In this document: in pieces, positions 1-8,430 of the stretch
Position numbering within the stretch: the stretch's first letter is position 1
How the letters are laid out: each line of letters begins with the position of its first letter
Origin: Halalkaliarchaeum desulfuricum
GTDB lineage: Archaea; Halobacteriota; Halobacteria; Halobacteriales; Haloferacaceae
DNA: 64,000 nucleotides
Direction of reading: 5' to 3'
Assembly: GCF_002952775.1 (NCBI RefSeq)
Contig: NZ_CP025066.1
Span: forward strand, 868,001 to 932,000
The notes under the pieces: model-generated
Seen by the model: only the letters and a program-made list of their open reading frames with translations
Told to the model about the DNA's origin: nothing
Databases searched by the model: none
Position numbers and translations under genes: made by a program

Positions 1-1160
1 TCGGGATCGACGAGCACCAGATCCGCGTCCCGACCCGGCTCGACTTTCCCCTTCTGCGGGAGATCGAACAGCTTCGCGGGAGTGGCCGCCACGAGGTCCC
101 GGACGCGTTCGGGTTCGAGCCGTCCCTGACGAACGGTTTCCAGAAGCAACGGCAGCATCGTTTCCACGCCCGGAACCCCGCTCGGTGCCTCGAGGAGGGG
201 TTGTTCTTTCTCCTCGACGGTGTGTGGGGCGTGGTCGGTCGCGATCACGTCGACCGTCCCGTCGGCGACACGCTCGAACAGTGCCGCCCGCCGGTCCTCC
301 GACCGCAACGGAGGGTTCATCCGGCCGAACGTCCCCAGCCGAGGGAGATCCTCGCGGGAGAGAAACAGGTGGTGAGGGGTGACCTCGCAGGTCGCACCGG
401 CGTCGACGGCGGCGTCGACCCCTTCGGGCGTGGAAGTGTGGGCGACGTGAACTGGAGCATCGGCGTCGTTTGCGACCGCGACCGCGCGCTCGATCGCGTC
501 GATCTCCGCCTCCGCGGTCCTGTAGGCGCTCCAGGCGTCGGCGGGGGCCGACCGGCCGGTTGGGCTCGAGGGAGGACTGTCGGCGTCGCTGTCGTCTTCG
601 AGCGACTCGATCGCTGCTTCGTCGAACAGGTCCGCGTTCTCGGCGTGGACGGTGACGGTCGCGCCGGCGTCGCGGGCGCGATCGACCGCCTCCGCGAAGA
701 GTTCGGCGTCGATCCCCATCTCGCCCGTCGAGTCGGCCAGGAACACCTCCCCGAGTGCGAATATCGGGCGGTCGAACAGCACATCGGGTTCCCAGTCGGG
801 CGTGACGCCGCCGTTGATGCCGTAATCGACCAGCGACGCCTCCGCAAGGGTTGCCTTCGCGTCGAACCCCGCGCCGGTCGTCGTCGCCGGGTCGGTGTTG
901 GGCTGGTCGACCACGGTGGTGACGCCCCCGGCGGCGGCCGACCGCGAGCCCGTCTCCCAGGTTTCCTTGTGCGGGAAACCCGGCTCCCGGAAGTGGACGT
1001 GGACGTCGATCGCTCCCGGAAACAGCAGGCGGCCGTCCGCCGGGATCACCCGCTCGTCGCTGTCGGGCGTCAACCCCCGTTCGACCGCCGAGATCCGTTC
1101 GCCCTCGACCCGGACGTCCCGGACCCGGCCGTCGACGAGCGCCGCGTCGGTGATGAGCAT
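1..1160 (-). CDS. pyrC: Dihydroorotase (3' end beyond window)
   Basis: Amidohydrolase that cyclises N-carbamoyl-aspartate to dihydroorotate in cytosolic pyrimidine synthesis. Translating the minus strand from the ATG at 1160 gives an unbroken frame to the window edge (386 codons). It begins MLITDAALVDG and carries the metal-binding DVHVHFREPG motif (His54, His56), the GGVTTVVDQPNT segment and the ATDHAPH motif with the catalytic-type Asp at about residue 309. The C-terminal strand region (KVEPGRDADLVLVD) is reached just before the edge, so only a short tail is missing. Allantoinases and other cyclic amidohydrolases share this fold, but the DxHxHFREPG form and the ATDHAPH site fit dihydroorotase best. 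It is divergent from the regulator at 1309. The long plus-strand frame across it is its antisense shadow. Confidence 0.9.
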   Translation of the reverse strand, partial: MLITDAALVDGRVRDVRVEGERISAVERGLTPDSDERVIPADGRLLFPGAIDVHVHFREPGFPHKETWETGSRSAAAGGVTTVVDQPNTDPATTTGAGFDAKATLAEASLVDYGINGGVTPDWEPDVLFDRPIFALGEVFLADSTGEMGIDAELFAEAVDRARDAGATVTVHAENADLFDEAAIESLEDDSDADSPPSSPTGRSAPADAWSAYRTAEAEIDAIERAVAVANDADAPVHVAHTSTPEGVDAAVDAGATCEVTPHHLFLSREDLPRLGTFGRMNPPLRSEDRRAALFERVADGTVDVIATDHAPHTVEEKEQPLLEAPSGVPGVETMLPLLLETVRQGRLEPERVRDLVAATPAKLFDLPQKGKVEPGRDADLVLVDP

Positions 1161-1277
1161 ACACCCCGATACCGCCGGCCCGAAGGTAAAGCGTCCGGAT
1201 CGTGCCGGATCGTCTCCGAGAGCCTCCCCCGGGAACCGAGCCCCGCAGGATTTTCACACAGTGAGGACAGTCGCAGC

Positions 1278-1284
1278 CTTATAC
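1278..1284 (+). promoter_or_regulatory. TATA box of the HTH gene
   Basis: CTTATAC lies about 28 bp before the ATG at 1309, the spacing expected for a leaderless haloarchaeal transcript. The 1161-1308 gap otherwise holds only the two divergent upstream regions. Confidence 0.6.
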
Positions 1285-1308
1285 TCAAATGATAGATAAC
1301 TCTCATAT

Positions 1309-1932
1309 ATGAGTGCCTCGATCAGCAAACTGCTGAGTAGATCCCGGGATCTGCGTGCCCGTCTTTCGCTTTCACTCCCGGAAGGACACCCGTGTCCGTT
1401 CACCGAGGCCTGTTCGTGCGTCGCCGATGTCGAACAGACGACTGTAGACGGGGTTTGCCACGTGATTTGCAAGGCGACACCGAAAGGCACCGACGAAAGC
1501 GCGGTGTTGCACACGAGGACCGAAGTCGACGAAGAACAGTGTTTCTGCACCTCGTTCGCCGACTACGATGCAGTTCCGTCGATCCTCGACAAAACGGGAG
1601 ACGCGGTGATTCTCGAAACGTTTCCCCCGGACCGATTGACATTCATGGATCTCGTCGGGGAGCTCTCGGAGATCGGTAGCGTCGAGGTCCAGCACCTCTC
1701 CCTTCTCGAACAGCAGGACGACGACATCTGTGACCTCGAGACGGTCAACGTCTCGGTACTCACCGATCTCGAGCGGGAAACCCTCGAATGGGGGATCGAA
1801 CAGGGCTACTACGAACAGCCTCGTGACGTCGGACTCGATGAGATCTCCGAGGAGTTTGACGTGTCCAAGTCAACCATCTCGCAGCGATTGAAGTCGGCCG
1901 AACGAAAGCTCGTTTCCCAAACAGTGGGGTGA
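1309..1932 (+). CDS. Bat-type HTH transcriptional regulator
   Basis: A 207-residue protein of the haloarchaeal HTH_10 (Bat-like) type. The N-terminal two thirds is an acidic domain with several Cys and His (CPFTEACSC near residues 30-40, CFC near 78) that could sense metal or redox state. The last ~50 residues form the HTH: LTDLERETLEWGIEQGYY, then the helix-turn-helix around DVGLDEISEEFDVSKSTISQ, which is the usual signature of this family. These regulators are typically orphans whose targets cannot be read from sequence. The next gene, a ferredoxin, starts about 50 bp downstream in the same direction, so control of it or autoregulation is possible but is inference. The start fits the TATA box at 1278. 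Confidence 0.8.
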   Translation: MSASISKLLSRSRDLRARLSLSLPEGHPCPFTEACSCVADVEQTTVDGVCHVICKATPKGTDESAVLHTRTEVDEEQCFCTSFADYDAVPSILDKTGDAVILETFPPDRLTFMDLVGELSEIGSVEVQHLSLLEQQDDDICDLETVNVSVLTDLERETLEWGIEQGYYEQPRDVGLDEISEEFDVSKSTISQRLKSAERKLVSQTVG

Positions 1933-1983
1933 CCGACGCGTTCGCCTCGGTGGTTTTATTCGGTCCGATTCCCGTGTACGTTC

Positions 1984-2517
1984 ATGGCAGACGAGAAGGG
2001 AGGATCGCAGCCGCCATACCGCGTCGAGTTCGTCCGCGACGACGGCTCCGACGACGTCGTCGAAACGGGGGGCGATCGCTCGCTTTTGGAGATCGCCGAC
2101 CGGAACGCGATCGACATGCGTCACGGCTGCCGGGAAGGCAAGTGTGTGAGCTGCACGGGCCGACTGCTGGCGGGCGAAGTGAGCTACCGAACAGAGCCCG
2201 AGGCGCTCACGGATCGGCTCCGTCGAAGCGGGTTCGTCCTCCTTTGTGTCGCAGCCCCCGTCTCCGACTGTCGGATTGAGATCGGACAGAGCGTGCTCGC
2301 GGCCGCGTTCCCGGGGCTGTGGAGCTCCGAGGGGTACACCGGAGTGCCGCAGCTGGAACGGGCCCGGACGGAATTGACCCGGCTCGAAGCCACCGAACTG
2401 GACACGGGAGAGCTGGACTATCTCGAGGGATCGCTCGAACCGTACGAGAACCTCCAGAAGATCAAAGCCGCCTACTGGAACGTCCGGAAGGCGAACGACG
2501 GTCGACACGACACCTGA
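1984..2517 (+). CDS. 2Fe-2S ferredoxin domain protein
   Basis: Soluble electron carrier of 177 residues. The N-terminal ~100 residues are a plant-type 2Fe-2S fold with ligands in HGCREGKCVSCTG (C-x4-C-x2-C) and the fourth Cys in FVLLCVA. The C-terminal ~75 residues (LERARTELTRLEATELDTGE onward) are a charged helical extension that I do not recognise. Its partner is unknown; nothing adjacent is an obvious reductase. It lies ~30 kb from the CO dehydrogenase genes, so a link to them would be speculation. The ATG at 1984 is about 50 bp after the regulator upstream, within a short AT-containing gap. Confidence 0.85.
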   Translation: MADEKGGSQPPYRVEFVRDDGSDDVVETGGDRSLLEIADRNAIDMRHGCREGKCVSCTGRLLAGEVSYRTEPEALTDRLRRSGFVLLCVAAPVSDCRIEIGQSVLAAAFPGLWSSEGYTGVPQLERARTELTRLEATELDTGELDYLEGSLEPYENLQKIKAAYWNVRKANDGRHDT

Positions 2518-2560
2518 CAGCACACGATGGCGAGTGATTCGATATCAACAACCATGAGGG

Positions 2561-2567
2561 TTTATAC
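2561..2567 (+). promoter_or_regulatory. TATA box of small CxxC protein gene
   Basis: TTTATAC lies 25-31 bp before the ATG at 2592. It favours that ATG over an in-frame TTG at 2580. Confidence 0.6.
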
Positions 2568-2591
2568 CACATCAGGCCGTTGTGTACCCGT

Positions 2592-2801
2592 ATGTCGACC
2601 GAACGTCTGGACTGTCAAACCTGTGGCGACGCCTGTGCGGACGGTGTAACCGTCGTCGAGAAGGATCCGCCGGGGCAGTTGATCATGATGTGCGATCACA
2701 CCACAGTGTCGTTCCAGCTGTCGGAGTACGACACCGAGAACCTGCCGCCGGATTCGGAGCTTCCCGACGAGTGGGTGCGGGAGGCCGCAGCCGAGTCGTA
2801 G
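2592..2801 (+). CDS. Small Cys-containing protein, putative zinc ribbon
   Basis: A 69-residue acidic protein. It begins MSTERLDCQTCGDACADG, giving a CxxC plus a third Cys, and has a fourth Cys in IMMCDHT near residue 37. That pattern suggests a small metal-binding module of the sort common among haloarchaeal one-domain zinc-finger proteins. The C-terminal half (SEYDTENLPPDSELPDEW) looks extended and acidic. No enzymatic function can be assigned. The start was chosen at the ATG because the TATA box at 2561 sits at leaderless spacing from it. It is flanked by the ferredoxin and TrkA-type genes, all in the same direction, with no evidence of co-transcription. Confidence 0.7.
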   Translation: MSTERLDCQTCGDACADGVTVVEKDPPGQLIMMCDHTTVSFQLSEYDTENLPPDSELPDEWVREAAAES

Positions 2802-2885
2802 CCGTTCTGCTCCACCCGGAGCCGAACACCGCTCAGAACTGACGGAGGGAACACGCTTATTAGGTGCTGTACCGACCTGTGTCAC

Positions 2886-3536
2886 ATGTCCGAAACGGGG
2901 CACATTGTCATCGCGGGGGGCGGTCGCGTCGGTCGACGCGTCGCGTCTCGCTTCGCGGACGGCGGAGTGGAAGTCACAGTGATCGAACGGAATCTGGACG
3001 GCGTTTCCGAGACTGAAGACGGCATCGAGTACATCGAGGGCGATGCCACCCGGCCGTCGATACTCCGGCAGGCGGTGACCGACGAGACGACCAGGCTCGG
3101 CGCGCTGACCGATCGGGGCGACACGAACCTCGCGATCTGCATGGCCGCAAAGCAACTGTATCCGGACATCCGAACCGTCGCCCGGATCGCCGACGAGGAC
3201 GGCGACGAGTACACCGAGTACGTCGACGACGTCTTCTTCCCGGAACGTGCCAGCATCAAGGCGGCGGTCAACGCCCTCGCAGGTAGCGACATCCGGACCC
3301 TCGAAGGGGTCACCGGCGACATCGAGGTGTTCGACGTCCGGGTCGACTACGAGGCGCCGGCGGCCGGCGAGGTCGTCGCCGACGCGCTTCCGGAGGGATC
3401 GGTGGTCATCTCCCAGTCCGACGGCGACGTCACCGTCCAGCACTCCACGAAGCTGGTCGGCGGCCGGCGGTATCTCGTCGCCGCCGACAGGGAGGTCGCC
3501 GGAGAGGTGCTCAAGCAGTTGCAGGGAGAAGACTAG
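2886..3536 (+). CDS. trkA: TrkA-type NAD-binding K+ uptake regulator
   Basis: A 216-residue protein with the two-domain RCK layout. The N-terminal Rossmann domain (TrkA_N) opens with IVIAGGGRVGRRVA, a GxGxxG-like nucleotide loop at about residues 8-20; Glu at the end of the second strand (VTVIERN) fits NAD(H) binding. The C-terminal ~75 residues match a TrkA_C ligand-binding domain. Such proteins gate Trk/Ktr potassium channels at the cytoplasmic face. No transporter subunit is adjacent, which is common in haloarchaea where stand-alone TrkA paralogues occur. Its 3' end overlaps that of the convergent peptidase gene by 4 bp. Confidence 0.85.
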   Translation: MSETGHIVIAGGGRVGRRVASRFADGGVEVTVIERNLDGVSETEDGIEYIEGDATRPSILRQAVTDETTRLGALTDRGDTNLAICMAAKQLYPDIRTVARIADEDGDEYTEYVDDVFFPERASIKAAVNALAGSDIRTLEGVTGDIEVFDVRVDYEAPAAGEVVADALPEGSVVISQSDGDVTVQHSTKLVGGRRYLVAADREVAGEVLKQLQGED

Positions 3537-5047
3537 AGTCCGTACAACTCGCCGTACTTTTCTTCGACGTACTCGGTGAAGTGATCGGCGACGAAGTCCT
3601 CGCCGGTGGCCCGAACTACGAGGTCGTTCGTCCGGTACTGCTTGCCGTGAGCGTGGACGTTCTCCGAGAGCCACTCGTGGAGCGGCCCGAACTCTCCCTC
3701 GCGGATCTTCCCCTCCAGGTCGTCGATCTCTTCGTCGGCGGCGGAAAACAGCTGGGCGGCCATCACCGATCCCAGCGAGTAGGTCGGGAAGTAGCCGAAG
3801 TTGCCGTGGCTCCAGTGGATGTCCTGCAGACAACCCTCCGAATCCGTTTCCGGCCGGATGCCGAGATACTCCTCGTACTTGTCGTTCCACACCTCGGGGA
3901 CGTCGGCGACCTCGAGGTCCCCCCGGACGAGGTCGCGCTCGATCTCGAACCGGATCACGATGTGGAGGTGGTAGGTGAGTTCGTCGGCCTCGACCCGGAT
4001 GAGGTTGTCCTCGTACACCTGGTTTGCCGCCTCGTACGCCTCCCGCGGCGTGCCGTCGAACTCGGGGAAGTGGTCTTTCACGATCGGCGTCAGGAGCTCC
4101 CAGAACGGCCGGGACCGCCCAACGTGGTTCTCCCAGAGCCGCGACTGCGATTCGTGGACCGAGAGGTCCCGCGACTCGCCCAGCGGCGTGCCGAACTCCC
4201 CTTGCGGGAGCCCGAGGTTGTACTGGGCGTGACCGAACTCGTGGATCGTCGAAGTCATCGCGCCCACCGGATCGGACTCGTCGAACCGGGTGGTGACCCG
4301 ACAGTCGAACTGGTTGCCCGACGTGAACGGGTGCGAGGAGGTGTCGAGCCGACCCCGATCCCAGTCGTAGCCGATTGTCGAGAGAATCTCCCGCGAGAGC
4401 TCCTCCTGCACGTCGGCGTCCCACTCGCCCTCGAAGGTGTCGGTCGCCAGGTCGGCGTCCGATTCACGGATCGCGTCGATCATCGGCACCAGCGTCTCCC
4501 GGAGCTCCGCGAGGATTTCTTCGGCCCGTTCGAAGGACAGCCACGGTTCGTAATCCTCGAAGAGCACCTCGTAGGGGTCCCGGTCGGGATCGATGTGTTC
4601 GGCGTACTCCCGCTTCAGGTCGACGTGCTTCTCGAGATACGGCTCGAACGTCTCGAAGTCGTCGTTTTCCTTCGCCTCCTCCCAGGCAGGCAATGCCTCG
4701 GAGGAGGTCTCGGAGATCTCCTCGACGAGCTCGCGGGGGACCGCGTCGGCGCGCTCGTGTTCCCGGCGGATCTCCCTGACGCTTGCAGCCTGTTTGTCGC
4801 CCAGATCGGCGTCCTCGAGCTCCGACAGCAGGGAGCCGATCTCGTCGTCGGTGAGCAGCTCGTGGCGCAGCGACGCCAGCGTGGACAGCTGCTTCGAGCG
4901 GGCGGGGGTCCCATCCTCGGGCATCATCACCTGCTGGTCCCACGAGAGGACGCCGCTGGCGGTACCGAGATACGAGATACGCTCGTAGCGATCCAGAAGC
5001 GTCTCGTAGGCTTCCGGGGCGTCTGTCGATGTGGCTTCGGTTGCCAT
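3533..5047 (-). CDS. Carboxypeptidase M32 (Taq family)
   Basis: Cytosolic zinc metallocarboxypeptidase of 504 residues, the usual M32 length. The zinc and catalytic motif HEFGH is at residues 269-273, in the family context TIHEFGHAQYNLGLP. The downstream block SRDLSVHESQSRLWENHVGRS carries the third zinc-ligand Glu region of M32. The C-terminal half contains the family's IHWSHGNFGYFPTYSLG block. It trims C-terminal residues from peptides, probably in protein turnover. No signal peptide is visible. It is monocistronic, convergent with the TrkA gene and divided from the M20 peptidase by about 60 bp. The long ORFs antisense to it are compositional shadows. Confidence 0.93.
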   Translation of the reverse strand: MATEATSTDAPEAYETLLDRYERISYLGTASGVLSWDQQVMMPEDGTPARSKQLSTLASLRHELLTDDEIGSLLSELEDADLGDKQAASVREIRREHERADAVPRELVEEISETSSEALPAWEEAKENDDFETFEPYLEKHVDLKREYAEHIDPDRDPYEVLFEDYEPWLSFERAEEILAELRETLVPMIDAIRESDADLATDTFEGEWDADVQEELSREILSTIGYDWDRGRLDTSSHPFTSGNQFDCRVTTRFDESDPVGAMTSTIHEFGHAQYNLGLPQGEFGTPLGESRDLSVHESQSRLWENHVGRSRPFWELLTPIVKDHFPEFDGTPREAYEAANQVYEDNLIRVEADELTYHLHIVIRFEIERDLVRGDLEVADVPEVWNDKYEEYLGIRPETDSEGCLQDIHWSHGNFGYFPTYSLGSVMAAQLFSAADEEIDDLEGKIREGEFGPLHEWLSENVHAHGKQYRTNDLVVRATGEDFVADHFTEYVEEKYGELYGL

Positions 5048-5105
5048 GCAGGCGCATTATCCTCCGCAGTAAAGAACGGACTGCTTTCCCTGACGGATTG
5101 CCGGC

Positions 5106-6332
5106 TTACGTCTCTCCCGACTCTCGACTGACGCGCTCTGCAGCCCCTCGATAAATCCGGTAACATCGCTCGAGGACGTCGATCGAGACGCTCTCGGTGT
5201 CGGTGTGAGCCTCCCCGGGTTCGGCGGGGCCACAGACGACGCAGGCCGTCCCTGCAGCGGCGAGCCACCCGGCGTCGGTGGCGTGGGGTTTGGTGACGTG
5301 TTCGGGCGTTCCCGTCTGGGCCGTTCGGGCGGCCTCGAGGATCTGCTCTGCGAACGCGTCGTCGGAACACGCCATCGGCGGGAGGTCCTGGTCGATCTCG
5401 AGATCGACGCCCGGGAGTTCGGTCGCACGTTCGAGGTCGGCCCGCTTGCCGGGGACTGTCCGCTCGTCGACGGTGATCTCACAGCGTTCGGGGATCACGT
5501 TCCAGGCACTCCCGCCGTCGATCTCGGTGACCGCAAGAGTCGCCTGCAGCCGCTCGCCGAGCACCTCCGCCTGCGGGAACGGCAACTCGCGGACGACATC
5601 GACCGCGTCGCTCGCCCGGTAGATCGCGTTTTCGCCCCGGTCGGGTTCACTCGCGTGAGCGGCCGTTCCCCGGGCGAGGAGTCTGCTCGCCCGTCGTCCC
5701 TTGTGGGCGACTGCGACGTCGGTGACTCCCGCCTTCGAGTAGTTCGTCGATCCCTCGGCCACCAGCGCGTAGTCGGGAACGAACCCGTCGTCGATCGCGG
5801 CACGCGCGCCCTCGCCGCCCGTCTCCTCGCCGACGAACGACGCGAACGCGAGGTCCGGAGCTTCGCCCCCGGCGCCCGCCCCGTCTCCACCGAGGTCGGC
5901 GTCCCGGAACGCGAGCAGACAGGCGGCGACTGCGCCCTTCATGTCGGCCGTCCCCCGGCCGTACAGTCGCCCGTCGCGTCGGTCGACGGCGTAGCTGTCG
6001 GCGCTTTCGACGGTCCCCGCCGCCACCTGCGACTGGGCCGGCGGGACGACGTCGTGGTGCCCCACCAGCGCGAACGTCGGTCGCTCGTCGTTCCGGATGT
6101 CGTCTGCGGGGACGCCGGGAGGCGTCCGACGAGCCAGAACGTTGCCGGCTCCGTCGCGTTCGACGACGGCCCCGGTCTCCCCCCGGAGCCAGCGCTCGAT
6201 CGCATCCCCCGCCGCTGTCTCGTCGTCGTGGCTCGGTATCTCGACGAGCCGACGGGCGAGTGAAACGAGTTCCCCATGTGCCGCTTCCCCGTCGAACGCC
6301 CGTTCGTCGCCGCCCCCGGGAGTGTCGTTCAT
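5106..6332 (-). CDS. M20 family peptidase/deacylase (ArgE/DapE-like)
   Basis: Zinc-dependent amidohydrolase of 408 residues. Motifs in order: GHHDVVPP (first metal-binding His/Asp), GRGTADMKG (bridging Asp), FVGEETGGEGAR (Glu-Glu catalytic and metal pair), and a C-terminal HATDAGW block holding the last His ligand. The ATG at 6332 (MNDTPGG) was preferred over an upstream in-frame GTG at 6386, because the extra 18 residues lack the acidic composition of the rest. Substrate choice within M20 (succinyl-diaminopimelate, acetylornithine, or a dipeptide) cannot be settled from motifs alone, and no lysine or arginine pathway gene is beside it. AT-rich DNA at 6380-6490 supplies promoters for this gene and the divergent kinase. 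Confidence 0.85.
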   Translation of the reverse strand: MNDTPGGGDERAFDGEAAHGELVSLARRLVEIPSHDDETAAGDAIERWLRGETGAVVERDGAGNVLARRTPPGVPADDIRNDERPTFALVGHHDVVPPAQSQVAAGTVESADSYAVDRRDGRLYGRGTADMKGAVAACLLAFRDADLGGDGAGAGGEAPDLAFASFVGEETGGEGARAAIDDGFVPDYALVAEGSTNYSKAGVTDVAVAHKGRRASRLLARGTAAHASEPDRGENAIYRASDAVDVVRELPFPQAEVLGERLQATLAVTEIDGGSAWNVIPERCEITVDERTVPGKRADLERATELPGVDLEIDQDLPPMACSDDAFAEQILEAARTAQTGTPEHVTKPHATDAGWLAAAGTACVVCGPAEPGEAHTDTESVSIDVLERCYRIYRGAAERVSRESGET

Positions 6333-6483
6333 GATCACTCTGGGACCCGCCGGCTCTTGGAAGTTGGTGTCCGAGTATTTTTTCACTGATTAAAATATAG
6401 AAATATCCTACGATATCAAATGTGAATGTCAAAAATCCCTTCATGCTACCATTATTCACATATCTGATAACTGGAGACGAATA

Positions 6484-6489
6484 TTTATA
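6484..6489 (+). promoter_or_regulatory. TATA box of sensor kinase gene
   Basis: TTTATA within an AT-rich stretch, about 40 bp before the GTG at 6529. This predicts a short leader. The same 6380-6490 interval holds A/T runs that could serve the divergent peptidase. Confidence 0.5.
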
Positions 6490-6528
6490 TTCGTTGCCGC
6501 TCTTTCTACAATAACGGACCGATATCGC

Positions 6529-8388
6529 GTGAGAAACACACGACGCGTCCTCGTACTCGCCGAGGACGGCCCGTCCGACAGCCTGATCGGGGCGCTCGCC
6601 AGGGAGTGGAGCGTCGCAGTCAGACATCCCGGCGAGGTCGACGGCTCACCGGACGCGGACTGTCTGGTCTGCTGTGATCCGCTGAGCCGGGCGTGGGCCG
6701 CGACGTCGCCGACGTCGGTTCCGACCGTCGTCTGCGGGGACGCTCCGACGACGCGGGGCGCGGCTGCGGTCGAATCCGGGACCGATCCGGCGGACTGTGA
6801 CGGCGTCACCTCCGTTCGGGACGCCGACGCATTTCGCTCGCCGGAATCGGTCGTCGAATCGGTGCGCGCCGCGTTGTCCGATGTCGAACGGACCCGCGAG
6901 GAACACGAACGACGAGTCACCGAACTCCACAAGGGCGTCACAGAGTTCGCGTCGCTTCGAGAGCCCCAGGAAGCGTTCGAGCAAACCGTCGACATCGCCG
7001 AGCGCGTGCTGGAGTTCGATCGATCTGCCGCAATGCGCCACCGGGACGGCGTGCTCGTTCCGGTGGCGCAGTCGGGGGATACCGAGATCGGCGACGCCAG
7101 ACCCATGTCGGTCGACGAAGGGATCGGGGGCTGGTCGTTCCGAACCGGAAAATCCCGGCTCGTCGACGAGGTGGATACCGAACACGACGCCAACCCCTCG
7201 AAGTCGGAGTTCCGCTCCGGGCTCAGCGTTCCGATCGGGGATCACGGCGTCTTTCAGGCGGTGTCCACCGATCCGGCCGCCTTCGACGAGCGAGATCTCG
7301 AGTTGGCCGAGCTTCTCGCGGCCCACGCCGGCGAGACGCTCGCGCGGATCGAAACCACCGCCGAGTTGCGAACCGAGCGCGACCGGCTCCAGTCGCTGTT
7401 CGAGAACGTGCCCGATCCGGCGATCGATTTCGAGCTGGTCGACGGCAACCCGATCGTCCGACGGGTCAACGCGGCCTTCGAGGAGGTGTTCGAGTACGAA
7501 AGCGAAACGATCGTCGGGGAGAACGTCGACGAGTACCTCCTGCCGGAAGACGACGAGGAACGCGAACGGGGCGAGCAGTTCAATCGCCGACTTCGCGAGG
7601 GTAAGAACGTCTCCGCGGAAGTTATTCGCCGGACTGCCGACGGACCACGTCACTTCATCCTCCAGGTGATCCCGCTGGAGCTCGACTCCCACAACGTCTC
7701 CGGATACGCCATCTACACCGACATCACCGAACAGCAGGAACGCGAGGAGATGCTCCGAAAGCAAAACGAGCGGCTCGACGAGTTCGCCTCGATCATTTCA
7801 CACGACCTCCGGAACCCGCTTTCGGTGGCGACGGGCTTTCTCGAACTCGCCCGCGAGACCGGAGACGACGACCACTTCGACCGGGCCACCAGGGCGCTGG
7901 ACGACATGCAGGAGTTCCTCGAGGATCTACTCCAGCTAGCCCGAGAGGGTCGACTCGTCGGCGAACTTGAAGAGACGGAACTGGAAGCCGTCGCGAGACG
8001 GGCGTGGGCGAACGTCGCCGACAACGGGGCGACCCTGGAGTTCGATTCGGGCTGTTCGGTCTCGGTCGACGAGGCACGCGCGGTCGAGCTGTTCGAGAAC
8101 CTGTTTGTCAACGCTGTCGAACATGGAGGGAAAGCCGTCACCGTCCGCGTGGGAACGCTCCCGTGCGAGTCGGCCGACCCGCCGGGGTTCTACGTGGAGG
8201 ACGACGGGTCGGGGATTTCGGAGGACGTACGCGATCGTGTGTTCGAATCCGGCTACACGACCGACGAGGAGGGCACCGGCCTCGGGCTGGCGATCGTCGA
8301 GCGGATCGCCGAGGCCCACGGCTGGACGGTCGAGGTAACCGACGGCGAGGACGGCGGCGCGCGGTTCGAGTTCTCCTTCGAGGAGTGA
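6529..8388 (+). CDS. GAF-PAS sensor histidine kinase
   Basis: A 619-residue soluble-looking kinase with no transmembrane segment that I can see. Layout: residues 1-110 a degenerate receiver-like region (RRVLVLAEDGPSD) lacking clear phosphoacceptor context; about 130-285 a GAF domain; about 290-400 a PAS/PAC domain ending YTDITEQQE; HisKA with the phosphorylated His at residue 425 (IISHDLRNPLS); then HATPase_c with N-box NLFVNAVEHGG, G1 DDGSGI and G2 TGLGLAIV. It should autophosphorylate in response to a cytosolic ligand, light or redox cue. No partner response regulator is nearby, as is usual for haloarchaeal orphan kinases. The start codon is GTG. Confidence 0.9.
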   Translation: MRNTRRVLVLAEDGPSDSLIGALAREWSVAVRHPGEVDGSPDADCLVCCDPLSRAWAATSPTSVPTVVCGDAPTTRGAAAVESGTDPADCDGVTSVRDADAFRSPESVVESVRAALSDVERTREEHERRVTELHKGVTEFASLREPQEAFEQTVDIAERVLEFDRSAAMRHRDGVLVPVAQSGDTEIGDARPMSVDEGIGGWSFRTGKSRLVDEVDTEHDANPSKSEFRSGLSVPIGDHGVFQAVSTDPAAFDERDLELAELLAAHAGETLARIETTAELRTERDRLQSLFENVPDPAIDFELVDGNPIVRRVNAAFEEVFEYESETIVGENVDEYLLPEDDEERERGEQFNRRLREGKNVSAEVIRRTADGPRHFILQVIPLELDSHNVSGYAIYTDITEQQEREEMLRKQNERLDEFASIISHDLRNPLSVATGFLELARETGDDDHFDRATRALDDMQEFLEDLLQLAREGRLVGELEETELEAVARRAWANVADNGATLEFDSGCSVSVDEARAVELFENLFVNAVEHGGKAVTVRVGTLPCESADPPGFYVEDDGSGISEDVRDRVFESGYTTDEEGTGLGLAIVERIAEAHGWTVEVTDGEDGGARFEFSFEE

Positions 8389-8430
8389 CGGTGCCGAACC
8401 GCCCCGGGACTCCGACCGACGAGAAACACC

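Noticed and set aside
1984-2517. Assigning the 2Fe-2S ferredoxin as the CODH partner
   Set aside because: It is 30 kb away with no shared regulation visible, and CooF-type partners carry 4Fe-4S clusters, not a plant-type 2Fe-2S.
2562-4424. 620-residue minus-strand ORF over trkA and the M32 peptidase
   Set aside because: Overlaps two real genes in other frames, crosses the start of a small gene, and has a basic, Arg-rich nonsense sequence.
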